Positions 42,949-54,800 of a stretch of DNA of 64,000 nt are shown piece by piece. Location: positions 3,219,184 to 3,283,183 of the forward strand of contig OY725500.1 in the NCBI GenBank assembly GCA_963281255.1. Reading direction: 5' to 3'. Under the pieces are notes generated by a model that was not told the origin of the DNA, searched no databases, and saw only the letters and a list, made by a program, of their open reading frames with translations. A program made the position numbers and the translations under genes. This stretch comes from Aphrocallistes beatrix (Eukaryota > Porifera > Hexactinellida > Sceptrulophora > Aphrocallistidae). How positions within the stretch are numbered: the stretch's first letter is position 1; each line of letters starts with the position of its first letter.

Positions 42949-45900
42949 GTTATCATTTCCGGTTGTATTATCGCTAGAATAGCTGCAAAACCCTATCTTG
43001 GATTGCAGGGTTTATTTTGTGATTTATGCTCATTCTATAAAGAACAATGTCATAATCCAGAAGTTTCTGACCGTTTTGCAGAACTATCTAATGAACAAGG
43101 AGTCGTTCTTAGAAGTAGAGTTATTATGATAATAAAAATTGTGTAACTAAATGTCCAAAAGCTTTAACGAGTGTAACATTATCCAAATGTACACGAGTTA
43201 CTACTTACCTTTTATTCAGAATTAAATTAATTGCCATCTTAAAACAGAAGTATTAACTGGAGAGAAAGAACGTCCAATATATTCATGGGTTTTCTTAAAA
43301 AGGCAAAATGTGAAATAGAAGACACTGCAAAAATCTCTCAGGAATCTAGTAATCATACTTAGGAATTTTTAGTTGCTCAAGAAAGATAAATCTAGGTGGA
43401 TTCAAAAACTCTTGTGATGAAACCTATTGATTCATTTCCGAAAAACTTCCGTGGACAAGAAAACTAAACTGTCTAGGAATATTAGCGCATTTTAAGAAAT
43501 TATAAGATGAATGATGACATGGATCTGGACTCACTATCTGAAGAAGGTTTGGGAAGTTAAAATAAGATTGTTTGAAAAATACGCCTATGCCATTCGTATC
43601 AAATTACGTAGCAAACAAACATAACTGATTGTATGAAGAGAACTAGGCTATCTTGAACCGGTGTAAGCGTGTTTGTGGCCCATCCTTTAAATACAGTGAA
43701 TTTGAGGCTCCACAATTTTTTTCCCTAAATCTCTAGCGATTTAGGGTTCCCCGTTTTTTCCACGGAGAGAGTTAATGTTCTTTCTAAGACTGCAAGTAAA
43801 ATTATCTCTCATGCAAACACATCATGATCCTGTTGATATTGATCAAGATATTGATTGTGAACAATGTACTTGAGATTAATTCAGTAAAATGGGTCGTTTA
43901 TAAAGTTTCAAAAAGTATTCTTTCGGGAAAGAACTTTAACTTTTTATTCGCAACCCATTCGCACCCTAAAACTAAAAACCCAAAAGCCCAAAAGCCTCCG
44001 GAAGGGGCTTTGGGCTGTCGGAATAGTCACATGATAGAATAACTTGCAAAGGGCTTGCCCAAATTGCTCAAATTTCTAAATTCCAATCCTTTGCAGAAGC
44101 ATAACTCATCGATTTTATTGCCATCTTGATGCTTTTGTCGGAAGTCGACGCAGAATGGTCTCGACTTTCTGAATTGAAATGGAAATGTTTTTACAATATA
44201 TTTGTTTTTTGAACACCACGGACTTAACCATATAATGAATACACTGTGTGCCCCCTAAACGGGTCATTCCAGATAATATCAAAATTATTGTCAAATTGTT
44301 TAAGGATACCGCCCTCGAAAAACCTTGCATGGCGTAAAGAAAAAACGGCAAAATTTTTTATTGCTAATTTCATTGTATTACTGAGAGGTCTACCATCTGA
44401 TATTACTAGTGGACGGTATTTATTTTGATTTTTATGAGTTAACCCCCTAAAGTTTAACGTTACTAAAAATTTTTAACGCATTTACCAATTAGTTTTTAAC
44501 TTATTTGATATTTTTTTTATGATATGGACCTTATTGTTTTGGCACATTTGGAGATTATATAACACAAAGATTTAGAAGAATGGCCAAATAAAATCCAAAC
44601 AAAATAGCTCTATAAGGGAGTTCATTTATATAATGCTCGGGAAATCGCATGTTTGATATCAGATATTTAGCGATCACTGGATCAGAAATAAAATTCTGAT
44701 CGTTTCAAAAAAATTTGTTCGGATCCGACCATTTTTTCGTGGGATATCGCTTATTATAGGTAAAGTTCGGGCATAATATCTCTCAATGGTCCAAAAAGAG
44801 GCCGATTTCATATCTTAAAAACTATTGAAGATATTAATCTATTATATTCTTAAATAAAAGGATATATGCAAAAATATATAGGTTCCTCAAACATTCCTTT
44901 GTCAAAAAATAAATATTTCTCGACTTATCATTGATTTAATTGTAATACAAATTCTATGGAGAACTTTGAATATATTAAAAAATGGCCAATCTAATCATTA
45001 AATATAGATCCAAATGTGGCTATTATGCTAAATAATGAATACAATTGTCGTTAATAATGTGTACAGAAAAATTGGAGAACTTTTGATAATTATTTTGAAA
45101 GTTCTGGCCTTCGGACCTCGCAGATTCGGTCAAAAACCCCCATTTAGGGTCCAAAAAGAGATATCTCTATCTCTGTAAATATAAGTCCAAATTCTTAGTT
45201 CTCACTTCCTAATATACTTTTTATGAGGGTACATTTATGATTCATTGATAATAATTGCACTACATCCTATGGAATGTAAGTTTCAGATTTTTGTCATATG
45301 ATGACGTAGCATTTTTCGAAAATCCTAACTTGGAAATTAAAAGTCGTAGACTTCTGCTATAACTTCCTAATATACTTTTTTGATGCTCTTTATTCATTCT
45401 AAACTGATAGATTATACTTCGTAGTGCCAGGAATATTAATTATTAATCACAATTATCTCAAAATATTCGGGGTTAGGGGCCTCAAGTAAATTTGTGTTTT
45501 TCAGGGTACTCTTGCTATTTTTTGTAAATATTTGTTTCGAATATACCTAAATCAGCAGTATAAATGCGAATAAATGTCTGTGAATGCTTTTGTTCATTTT
45601 TAATAACTCATTTTACATTCTTCTTAATATCTAAACTTAAAATCTCTATATCTCGGGACTAAAGATTTCAAAATTGACCGTCTTTAAAGAATTTTAACTC
45701 AAAAATGGTTTGAGATAGAGGTTTGAAAATTTCAAGAGTTGTTCCATATCACTAGGCAATAAACGTAGGACCACTTTATTTTCGACATCTTATAACTTGG
45801 TGATTTTATTCCTGATTTCACCCAAAAAACACATTTTTAGCCCTTTTTTGGCCCTTTTTATCGGACACATTTTAACTTTCTTTTGGTCCTATGAAGTGGC

Positions 45901-46819
45901 AAATATGGTAGACTATCTATGATTCGATTTTGGAAGCATTTGTTTCCTTGGTATGTCCTAAGCAATTCCTTGAGTGGCCAAAAAAACAGACTTTGAGACA
46001 CTGTATCTCAAAAACTAGAAATGAGATCCAAAAACGGTTTGGAATGTGTAAGTATTTCTTACTGAGATACCTGCCCACGCTTAACATCTCTTATAGCTCT
46101 ACTTTCATCGTATGCTGTAAGCCAAATCATGTTTTTTCGAAGGCGGTATCCTTAAATAAAACAATTTTCAAACCCAATCTATAAAATTTAGACATTTTTC
46201 AACTCTTTTAAATTTTTATTTTTGTAAGTGTGAGTAATCATTTCGGGATTATGTCTCAAACTCATAAATTTTCATATATCTAAATCGATAAATACCATTA
46301 TGGTATCGGGTAAATTGAGTAATATTTTTAAATTTTCACGCTCCGAAACACTTTCTGGCTTAAGATCATACGCCTAATGGAGCGTCTCGTGCTCCTAGAT
46401 ATTTTTTTGCTTACATATGACTCCTTCAGAGTAAATTATAAGTGAATGTAAAAATATTACGTCATCTTGACACACGTCATAAAATCGCAAAATCGCTTTT
46501 TATGCACTAATTAGAGAATATAAGTGGTACATGAATACGTGGTGAAGTTCTTGATATCATTATAAGATATAAGAAATAAATGATGACTCATCATCGTTCA
46601 TGACGTCACTATCACCTTTTTTAATTCGAAATTTTGGTTCTTTGAGCATTTATGCCCGCCGTTGTATAATACATAAAGTTGAAATTTCAATAGCAAGAGT
46701 GTAATAACATCATTTGTATGTGACCATCATAGAAAAAATAATGAGTCATTGTTAAATATTACGTCTTCATAACACATCATAAAATCGAAAAATTGATTTA
46801 TAATATCCCTAATTTGACG
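42949..46819. other. Long gene-free repeat-like region
   Basis: No supported gene. TTTAAGGATACCGCCCTCGA at 44299 reappears inverted near 46137 (TCGAAGGCGGTATCCTTAAA), suggesting arms of a decayed foldback of about 1.9 kb. Short 'aactcgaaaa/tttcaaaat' phrases recur between. AATATTACGTCATCTTGACA (46457) and AATATTACGTCTTCATAACA (46757) are parts of a direct repeat of about 300 bases. Confidence 0.4.
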
Positions 46820-46905
46820 TGGGGTTGAAGGTATAAATAGAAATGACCCCACTTTCATTTTCAATTTCAGTTCACCTTCAATTCAACATTCCAAGGCAAA
46901 CTAGG
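46820..46905. repeat. Repeat, inverted copy at 52085-52185
   Basis: GAAGGTATAAATAGAAATGA, CCCCACTTTCATTTTCAATT and CAATTCAACATTCCA match 52090-52180 in reverse orientation (GTGGGGTCATTTCTATTTAT). Function unknown. Confidence 0.55.
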
Positions 46906-47597
46906 GATAAAATAATTAATTGAGGAATATAGGTGACGTAGGTGACGCATCCTTATCGCATCAGTGGGGAATAATATGATCGAATATAGCTGAAAATATG
47001 TTTCCATTTTGTTATTGTGAAAATTTTACAATTGTAGAGTTTAGCTTCCCAAATAGTTGCTCCATTATAGGTTGAATATAGAAAGAACAAACTCATGAGA
47101 ACATTGACTCCCTGTTATGAAATACTAAAGAATGTCTAAGATAACTGTATTTCTTAAGTAAAGCCTTCCAAACCACTCTTTAGTGAAGTTCCGAGATTTT
47201 ATTTTAATTCCCAGGATTTATCAGATAATCCATAGAAGCTAACCAGTTTTACAATTTTGGTCCCTAATAACTGCATTATTGTATGTTCTTCGGTTTCTAG
47301 GTACAGCATATTATTCACAATTCAAATACTTATTACGTATTATATAAAAAGAGACTATTGTGAATACTTGGATACTTTTCAAGACGGCCAAACAGCAGAT
47401 TAATTCGTGGAATGAAACTATTCACCGTTGTTGCCGATTTCTTGACTCGTTCGGAGTAAATGTGATTCTCTTTTCTTATTCTCTCGAATTGGGATGTGTG
47501 TAGTAGGTAAGGAATTGGATACAGAGTTGGATACAATATTGGCCGAGCGGTTAACGTTGATGATGGTTGAGGTGCATTTGCTCCCCTGTCCGAATGA
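46906..47597. other. No supported gene
   Basis: AT-rich; a minus-strand frame at 47333-47536 has no recognisable feature and may be 3' sequence of the exon candidate at 47598. Confidence 0.35.
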
Positions 47598-47945
47598 TCA
47601 GAAAGAGGTAGCAGTGGTAGGGGGCTGGGTCGTAGTTGGATGGAACATGTAGTTTTGAATGTCTGGACATATGGAAACTAGCGGTGCGGCGCTTTCCATG
47701 TCTAGAAGTATGTGTGGACAGTAATTTAAAGTGTTGCGGCTGCGATAGCTTGAAACATCAGAGTCTAAGGCCATAGCTCTGGGTGATGTCAATGGTGACG
47801 GCTGAAGGTTCAGTTTAGGGAGCGAGCTCGTGAGTCGGCTAGCGCTAGTATTACTGGAGAGCATGTCAAGGCATTCCATAGATTGCGACTGTGACGACTG
47901 TGACTCTGCTTGTGATGAAGAGAGCATTGAGTCGCTAGCATCACC
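47598..47945 (-). CDS. Candidate terminal exon, Ser/Thr/Pro-rich, unrecognised
   Basis: After an acceptor-like TTTCTTTAG (minus strand, about 47946) the frame runs GDASDSMLSSSQAESQSSQS, then SRLTSSLPKLNLQPSPLTSP, LNYCPHILLDMESAAPLV, and ends HPTTTQPPTTATSF before a stop. The segment is clearly more GC-rich than its surroundings and has low-complexity serine runs, like the disordered tail of a regulatory protein. It lies antisense in the first p190 intron. No family is recognised. A plus-strand frame of about 45 codons (MKITQSGRDNL...EKEEKEEQLFAQKC) follows at 47988-48130. Confidence 0.35.
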   Translation of the reverse strand, partial: GDASDSMLSSSQAESQSSQSQSMECLDMLSSNTSASRLTSSLPKLNLQPSPLTSPRAMALDSDVSSYRSRNTLNYCPHILLDMESAAPLVSICPDIQNYMFHPTTTQPPTTATSF

Positions 47946-48134
47946 CTAAAGAAAGCCATATATGTCATCATCCAACTCTAGGCTAGATAATGAAGATTAC
48001 TCAGTCGGGGAGAGATAATCTTATGGAAAAGGAGGAGAAAGAAGAGCAATTGTTTGCTCAAAAGTGTCGCATTCGGGATAAGATTCAGGAAATTATGTCA
48101 ATATCGAAGTCATTTGATGGAAGAAAGATCAATG

Positions 48135-48260
48135 TACAGTAGAACCCCCATAATTCGACACCTGTATAATTCCGGAAAACCTGCATAATTCTACATCTCT
48201 TTCTACCATAACTGGAATTGAACAGTAGAAATTGCACTTGTAATCCCAGGAAATATACTT
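48135..48260 (+). mobile_element. pogo/Tigger-like terminus
   Basis: TACAGTAGAACCCCCATAAT followed by TCGACACC and TAATTCCGGAAAACC has the form of pogo-group inverted-repeat ends. A transposase and opposite end were not found. Confidence 0.4.
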
Positions 48261-48450
48261 TGACAAGCATGAAAGCGAAAATACTGTCACTTGAAGGTTG
48301 CTATATTCTAAGCTCAAGCAACCTAGGCTACTGTTTAGGAAAACAAATGTAGCTAAATGTCTCTAAAATATTTCAGAAAAACTACATCAAATATTGAACA
48401 CAGGAAGAATTTTTCATTTTAGAATAAATGATGAAGGAGCTTTTGTATCA

Positions 48451-48830
48451 CAAGCACGCTTCTCTTGCTTGCCCTGCGCGGCTGGCGGAGACACTGTGTG
48501 CGCCGGAGACTCACATTGATTTATACATCCGTCTAACTATTAAATCGAAAGTCATCATTTTTTGATGATTGTTTCACATAGAGTGAAGAATATTAATATG
48601 CACATTCTGTTAAAATTACTGCCTTCTATCACCTAAAATGGCTAAGTCATAGTCGAAAAACTAAAATTTCTAATTATAAAAAAGGTGGCGATGACGTGAT
48701 AATTCCATGATGAGTCGACATTTTGTCTGACATCAGAACTTGTGGAGCCATTGCCAAATGACTCCCATATGCCAAAAATCTGCTTTCTGTGCCTGGCAGT
48801 TTCTTCATTCAATATATACATATATATAGT
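48451..48830 (-). mobile_element. Helitron family 1, 5'-truncated
   Basis: The minus-strand 3' end (complement of CAAGCACGCTTCTCTTG) is at 48451 and the body extends to the GAATGAAGAAACTGCC block near 48810. The 5' terminus is missing where a mariner palindrome begins. Confidence 0.72.
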
Positions 48831-48839
48831 ATATATATA

Positions 48840-49542
48840 TTTCAAAACGAATAACAGCAACTTAATTTGGTAAAAAGTATTAAATATTATACACTTGGGA
48901 GATATAGAACCATCCTCAACAGGGGTCTAGTCATTGATGATGTGCTCTATCCTGCCTCCACGATTTCTGATGGTTTTCTGCATGTTTGATGCTTTCTAGA
49001 GACCTAGCAGTCTTTGGAGCTCCAATTCTGGTCTTATCTGCAACAGTTCCATGCTGCTCAAAGTTCTGAACCATTTTCTTTATCGTTCTGGCAACAGAAG
49101 CAGATTTACTACCATAATTTCTTTTGTAAGCTCGTTGAGTATTTATCATGTTTCTTTGTTTTCATAGTATCAGTGAATGATCTTTGTTCTTTGTTCTCTT
49201 GTGTTGCCTACAAAAGAAATTATGGTAGTAAATCTGCTTCTGCTGTTAGAACGATATAGAAAATGGTTCAGAACTTTGAGCAGCATGGAACTGATGCAGA
49301 TAAGACCAGAATTAGAGCTGACTGCTTGGTCTCTCGAAAGCATCAAACATGCAGAAAGCCTTCAGAAATCATGGAGGCAGGATAGAGCACATCATCAATG
49401 GCTAGACCCCTGTTGAGGATGGTTCTATATCTCCCAAATGTATAATATTTAATACTTTTACCAAATTAAGTTGCCGTTATTCGTTTTGAAATGATAGCAA
49501 ATCAAAATTAGGTCACTACTTATGGATCACCCTGTATATATA
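48840..49542. mobile_element. Head-to-head mariner palindrome with transposase N-terminal pieces
   Basis: Two inverted copies of the same mariner-like 5' part meet near 49180. Each contains YKRNYGSKSAS, then VARTIKKMVQNFEQHGT (minus strand 48931-49149) or its counterpart at 49205-49400, then SLESIKHAE and KSWRQDRAHH. This is the helix-turn-helix start of a mariner/IS630-type transposase; the catalytic domain is absent from both. The right end CACTACTTATGGATCACCCTG with TA (about 49537) is a mariner terminus. The left terminus is lost against the Helitron. Confidence 0.7.
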
Positions 49543-49735
49543 TATATATATATATCTCCTATAGGCGTAATATTTTAAGCTGCAAATTGTTTAGGAGCAT
49601 GGAAGTCCAGAATAATACCCAATTTACCCAATATTATAATGTTATTTATCAATTTAGCCGCATGAAAATTTAGAAATTTTAGATTAGGAACGTATCTCTG
49701 GAAGACTGAATAATACCTTGATATAGATATATATA

Positions 49736-50159
49736 CAAGCGCGCTTCGCTTGCTTGCGCTGCGCGGCTGGCGGACACTTTGTGTCCGCCAGTTGCTCCCT
49801 TCGGTCGCCTAGGGTCAGGGAGATAACATCTCTAAATACGTCTGTCCTACTGTTATAATCTATTTCGTACGAAAAGTCGCAAAATTTACCAATTTTTAAA
49901 TTTTGATGAGTAATGATGACGTCATAACTAAGTGTTGAGTCATCATTTTTTTTGATAGTTAAAAATGTGACAATGACGTCATAATTCCATGATGAGTCGA
50001 CATTTTCGTCTGAACTCAGAACTTAGTGGAGCCATAGCCAAAAGACTCCCATATGCCAAAAATCAGCTTTCTGTGCCTGGCAGTTTATTCAATCAATTCG
50101 TTACAGATATATATATATATATATATAAATATACATTAATCGAGTTTTAATAGTAAGGA
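49736..50159 (-). mobile_element. Helitron family 1, both ends present
   Basis: The minus strand reads TCCTTACTATTAAAACTCG from 50159 (A before it) to ...AGCGAAGCGCGCTTG at 49736 (T after it); 424 bases. About 100 bases of the body are missing relative to 20100-20612. Confidence 0.82.
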
Positions 50160-50566
50160 TGTTTCCCAAATTTCTAGGATATTCTGTTTTCAAAAGATAT
50201 CACATTCTCCATAGGTTTAGCTCGAATTTCGTCTAAAAGTATTTGATATTGCCAATTCTAACAATTTGGAATTGTGCTTGTATTAAAAATTTGATTATCA
50301 ACCTATAGTGCAAAAAGAACTGTCTACCTATTGTTTGACTTTCTTCAACTTTTGATATTTTTTAATGAATGCTTTCAACTAACTTCACTAATATTTTGAA
50401 CGAAACATTTAAGTATTCGTTGATTACTCGTGAACAAGGAATGATTTACATGTATTTTCCTCCTGTTGTGCACTTAACTTTCATTTTTTGGATTAATATT
50501 TGAAGTATCTTAGTTAATTTTATTAAGAATTACATATTTGCTCTATTTTATAAATCTTTCTTCTAG

Positions 50567-51020
50567 TTTATAATCGATGCTTTTGTATTTGTATTTGATG
50601 TATCAGTTTCTAAAGTTTCAGATCAGGAAGCTCAAAAAAAGTATGCTGATAGATTGTTGCAAAGTCTAATAGCTACAAAGAAACCAATAATTTTTGTTGC
50701 CACTAAATGTGATAATATTGACAAAGATATGCTAAATTCTCTTTCACAACTCGCCTCCAGAAAGAAAAATTGCTTAATTGTTGAGACATCAATGTTTAAA
50801 GGTGTTAATATTGAAACCCCTTTTTTACTGTTAGCGAATCAGATCACAAAGAAGTTTTCACACATAAGAAATATGTCCTATGCCGAAATAGTGATTATCA
50901 ATGAACAGGCTATTAATGAGATGATGCAATTATTTCAGAAAATTATTGCTAATCAAGTTACCAACTTTAGATTAAAAGTTGCACAAATTATTCCGAAAGT
51001 CAAATCAGAACCAATATTCA
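50567..51020 (+). CDS. ARHGAP35-like: p190-type RhoGAP, exon with G4/G5 motifs of the GTPase-like domain
   Basis: The exon follows acceptor TCTTTCTTCTAG and ends ATATTCA before donor GTATGT; 151 codons plus one base. It opens FIIDAFVFVFDVSVSK (human p190: LLIDGFLLGIDVSRG) and has ATKKPIIFVATKCD, where TKCD at residues 46-49 is the G4 nucleotide-binding motif, and ASRKKNCLIVETS with ETS at 73-75 as G5 (human: ALSKKNLQVVETS). The rest, to KVKSEPIF, is helical like the segment preceding the FF region. The incoming phase matches the end of 24321 and the outgoing phase matches 63834. No frame damage is visible, so this is a living host exon. ARHGAP5 and ARHGAP35 are vertebrate duplicates; the single invertebrate counterpart is RhoGAPp190. 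Confidence 0.92.
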
Positions 51021-51116
51021 GTATGTTTATGCTTATTTCATGAATTCATGTTTGCCACCTTGCAGATATTGTTTACTTACCCAGTCTCTTTTTTTGAACT
51101 TAAATTTGATCAACGT

Positions 51117-51197
51117 AGCCTTGCCTGTGCACGGGATACTTGTTCTTAGAGCAACTCCTTTATATGCCTTAATGCAAGTACGGTATACTACGTCCGT
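51117..51197 (+). repeat. Direct repeat, partner at 52216-52295
   Basis: GCCTGTGCACGGGATACTTG through GCAAGTACGGTATACTACGT is almost identical in both places, 1.1 kb apart. It is shortly after the exon end and not coding in an obvious frame. Confidence 0.75.
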
Positions 51198-51209
51198 CGG
51201 TTTAATTAT

Positions 51210-51635
51210 ATACACTGCCTGGCCAAAAGTATTGGAACACGACAATAATTTGCATCATAAATAATACAAAAATAATTATGTACATGTAGGATAATTCATT
51301 CAAACTATGAGAGCTATGGCATATCTGATATCAAATTCGTTGTCTGCACATTTGGATGTTTTCAATTAAGTGGCGGTGCACGAGGAGCGGACGAACGTGC
51401 GGTCGTCTCACCAACAGAAAATATCCCAAAGTTTTCATTGCACAATTATTACTATGGATCGAACCTGCTTCTCAAAGACCCCGATAATTCCGTGTCCAAA
51501 GTTTTGGAATTCAGTTGCGGAAGCCCGAGCGGGTTCCCTGGAGTGTACTCCTTTTAATAAAGTTTGTTTCCACAAATTCCCTCTGACATCTAACAATCTT
51601 TCGCAACATTTCCTACTGAAATTAAATATTTAGTA
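51210..51635. mobile_element. Tc1-like element debris
   Basis: CACTGCCTGGCCAAAAGTAT followed by TGGAACAC is a common Tc1-type terminus next to TA. Downstream, an open frame (51370-51633) carries NSVAEARAGSLECTPF and no catalytic motif. A right terminus was not found. Confidence 0.45.
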
Positions 51636-52084
51636 AATTTAAATTAGAAAGTGGAATTGTATTGGTATTCTAATCTTCAATTTTTCTATTCTTGTTTGAA
51701 TTTGCAATAAATTTCATTTTATAACTTTATTTTCGGAAAGAATTTGTTTCAAAAGTATGTATTTGAAAGGACGCATAGAGGAGCGTGCTTCTTTATTCTA
51801 GAAGCTGGAGCGCGAGCCGCTCTTAATTTTGAGGAATACTTAATGCTCTGTTGATAATAAAAATCAAATTACTTGTCCCGGGAAAATATGGATATTGGCG
51901 GCCCCAGATGATTAATAAATGCATAATTTTCGGATTTTTCCAAATGCCAGATATTCCTAGAGTATCCTCTCAGTGACTCTTATCCCAAATGTGGGGGTTA
52001 TTTTATTTAACACCCCATCACCCCACTCTAAACAATGGGGGTATTTATGCTTATGTTAGTTAACCCTCACAGGACATGGAATGT
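51636..52084. other. No gene seen
   Basis: AT-rich intron sequence; nothing supported. Confidence 0.45.
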
Positions 52085-52185
52085 TGAAATGAAAGTGAAA
52101 GTTAATTGAAAATGAACTGAGAGTGAAAGTGGGGTCATTTCTATTTATACCATAGACCCCAATGTCATCTAAGGGTTAAGTGTAA
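52085..52185. repeat. Repeat, inverted copy of 46820-46905
   Basis: AAGTGGGGTCATTTCTATTT and neighbouring GAAAGTTAATTGAAAATGAA are the reverse complement of the segment at 46830-46890. Confidence 0.55.
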
Positions 52186-52215
52186 TTGGTAAAACAATTA
52201 GAGCATTGGCTGCCA

Positions 52216-52295
52216 CTTTGCCTGTGCACGGGATACTTGTTCTTAGAGCAACTCCTTTATATGCTTTAATGCAAGTACGGTATACTACGTCGGTA
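52216..52295 (+). repeat. Direct repeat, partner at 51117-51197
   Basis: This is the second copy of the 80-base sequence, followed by a short amplification of GGTATACTACG (52286-52312). Confidence 0.75.
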
Positions 52296-52524
52296 TACTA
52301 CGGAATACTACGTCCTCCCCAGAAGAAATTCCTAGCGCCGCCACGAGTGTTATCTTAGCGACGGATTCAAAATCTTGACTAAAACGCACATATCTCAAAA
52401 AGTATACGTCCTATGTTAAAAATAAGTATCCTAGTTGAAATAAGAGCGTTTGGGTATTTCATTTAACGCCTCAAATGTGTGAAGATTCCTAAGGTGACTT
52501 AGCATTTTGTTAGTGAATTCTTGT

Positions 52525-52870
52525 CTCAGTTTTTGGTGAATATCTCTGAAAAAATAATAAGAAATAGTTTCCTTTGGATGGCACTTATTTCTCAAATTGG
52601 GTATTATGTAAATTAAATTTCAATCAAAATAATAACTTTTGAGAAAATTATAGATGTTTGAATTTTTACATTATAATATAAATAACATTTAAAATTTTGC
52701 CTCAGTTTTTGCTTTTAACTCTTGAAATATTGATGCTAGAAAGATTTCCTTTGGAATAGGTTATTTCAGTTTGGATGTATTTTATATTTCCAATTGGTTC
52801 AAAATATAGATTTTTGAAAGAATTATGAATATTTGATAGTTAGAAAATATGCTCAATTGGAGCTTAATAT
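52525..52870. repeat. Imperfect tandem duplication
   Basis: Two units of about 180 bases can be aligned: 'atttcctttgga..tttca', 'aattggttcaaaatatagatttttgaaagaattat' against 'gtttcctttggatgg', 'tttgagaaaattatagatgtttgaatttt', and 'cctcagtttttg' introduces each. Highly diverged; no coding function seen. Confidence 0.4.
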
Positions 52871-53679
52871 TACAGTCAAAATTGACACAATATGTATTAT
52901 TCTATTTCCATATGCATACAAACAAGTATGAGCAAACAAATCACAAAATGAATAATCAGAAGTATTTAACTTCACATCGGTCAGCTTGAAATATAAGTTT
53001 GATTGCATTAATACAGATACGTATATCCTCAGAGCAAGAATGTAGTAATCATCTTCATTGTGAAATAGGTAAGAATTAAAGAAAAGAATCCGTCAAACAT
53101 TTCTGGAATATATAAACAGCAACTAAGTCGAGTAGTCATTTTGATAACATCCAAATCTAAAGCATCTAAAGACTAGTTAATTTAGCTGAATGATTGCGAG
53201 TGATATTATAAGAAGGTTTTAATGTTTGGAAATTTAAAAAATATTCAACAACGAAATGGTATCTCTTAAACATAATAATGCGTTGATATATTTATAATTA
53301 TATAGCTTACAATTTTTGTAAACATACCAAAATGGTAAGAATTCTTGATAATCGAGTATTGGCGATATACTTAGTATATCAGAAATGATCCAAAATGAAT
53401 TTAATTGAATCTAGCTAGGAAACTAAGCTAATGAGGTTATACATAGAAGATAAGGATTAAAAACAAGGCACATAAAAAGATATACGTATGTATATATAAC
53501 ATACTAATAGTCTTCAGGAATTTAAAGAAAAAGAAGCGATGAAGCAATGTCATAACTTGGCATAAATATTAATTGTTATAATTTTGCTTCTAAACAAAGT
53601 TAACAAAGAACAAGGAAAATGATATTTCCAGAGGTTCGATAAATTGTCGATTTTACGATTTATCTGATTATAAGTGATA
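52871..53679. other. No gene seen
   Basis: AT-rich intron sequence; no supported frames or repeat ends. Confidence 0.45.
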
Positions 53680-54425
53680 CAAGCGCGCTTCGCTTGCTTG
53701 CTTGCGCTGCGCGGCTTGCAGACACTGCGTGTCCGCAGATTTACCCAGTGGGCGCTTGGGGATATTAGAAAAACAATACGTCGCTTTCTTGTTTTATACT
53801 AAGTACGCTAGATTGTCATTTGTCTACGGTTACATTAATGAAATCAGAACTGTAGCAGAAATTTTTTTTCGTGATAAATATAATTTACTTCGTATTAAGT
53901 CAACTAATCCTGAATGTAAGCTCAATTTGAATACACAAAGTTCACATTGCTAAAGATTATTATACTTAAATAATCAATTCCAGTCCATGTCGTTAAAAGT
54001 TATTTTATGATCGAATTGATTGATCGTAGCATATAACACACTTTAATTGTTGTTAACAATCAAATTATAGACTCAAAATAGCATTATTCAATCATTTATA
54101 TGAAATAGAATCGTGGAATGGCATTACAAAAGGCTGATAATTGATTGGTTCTCACATAAACCAATGAATTTCAATCACGAATAGTTCTTTTGATTGTATG
54201 CATAAGTCACTACTATTTTATTCCAATGTATTTGCATTATAAAATAATCGAAATTGATTGGTCAGCACATTTTGTCACCTATCTCGGCGAGGTGTGAACA
54301 TTTCGCTTAGATCTTCGAACTTACTCCTAGATTCATAATTTGACACCTACATGCCGATTTTCGTATCTCTACGACTTGCCAATTCTTCAATCAATTCGGA
54401 CAAACAAACAAAATAATATATAAGA
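53680..54425 (-). mobile_element. Helitron family 2, complete
   Basis: On the minus strand it starts TCTTATATATTATTTTGTTT at 54425 after A and ends ...AGCGAAGCGCGCTTG at 53680 before T; 746 bases. The 5' 190 bases match 9500-9700, while the GC-rich 3' 70 bases match family 1. It shows that the two families share one 3' terminus. No Rep/helicase frame. Confidence 0.78.
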
Positions 54426-54564
54426 TATACTACTATAGTAATATGATCTAAATATGATATTGATAATAAAATGATGGTTTCTGCAAAAGATTAATCTAAA
54501 AGTGTTACAGTTAGTATTCAATTTTCCAAGCATATTTTCAACTAGCAATGACATCTGTTTATGG

Positions 54565-54800
54565 TCATTTGTTCCCAGTTAATATGAATACAATACTCGA
54601 AAAATAACAATTGCCATCCCTCGCTATGTTTTCCTTCAAACAGGGCTCAAAATCAACCAAAGATTCTTTATTCTCCATGCAATTATATGAATAAGCGACA
54701 TAATTATGAAATTGCAAATTCCACTGCAATATTTTAATCAGGTTCCTCAATTTTGTTTTTGATCGTAAAATGTCTAACTTTAGAATGCGCATCCAGTTTT
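54565..54800 (-). pseudogene. OTU-like start in element X copy c
   Basis: The minus-strand frame LKLDILRSKTKLRNLIKILQ ... LVDFEPCLKENIARDGNCYF ends SSIVFILTGNK. ARDGNCYFSSI is the Asp/Cys block of an OTU protease. The rest of the domain (Trp-Gly and His blocks) is not found downstream, so it is a stub. It suggests that element X once carried an OTU domain or gene in addition to its transposase. Confidence 0.55.

Noticed and set aside
43960-44040. Rho-independent-terminator-like hairpin (gcctccggaaggggc)
   Set aside because: The sequence is eukaryotic and no gene ends nearby; likely chance or repeat-derived.
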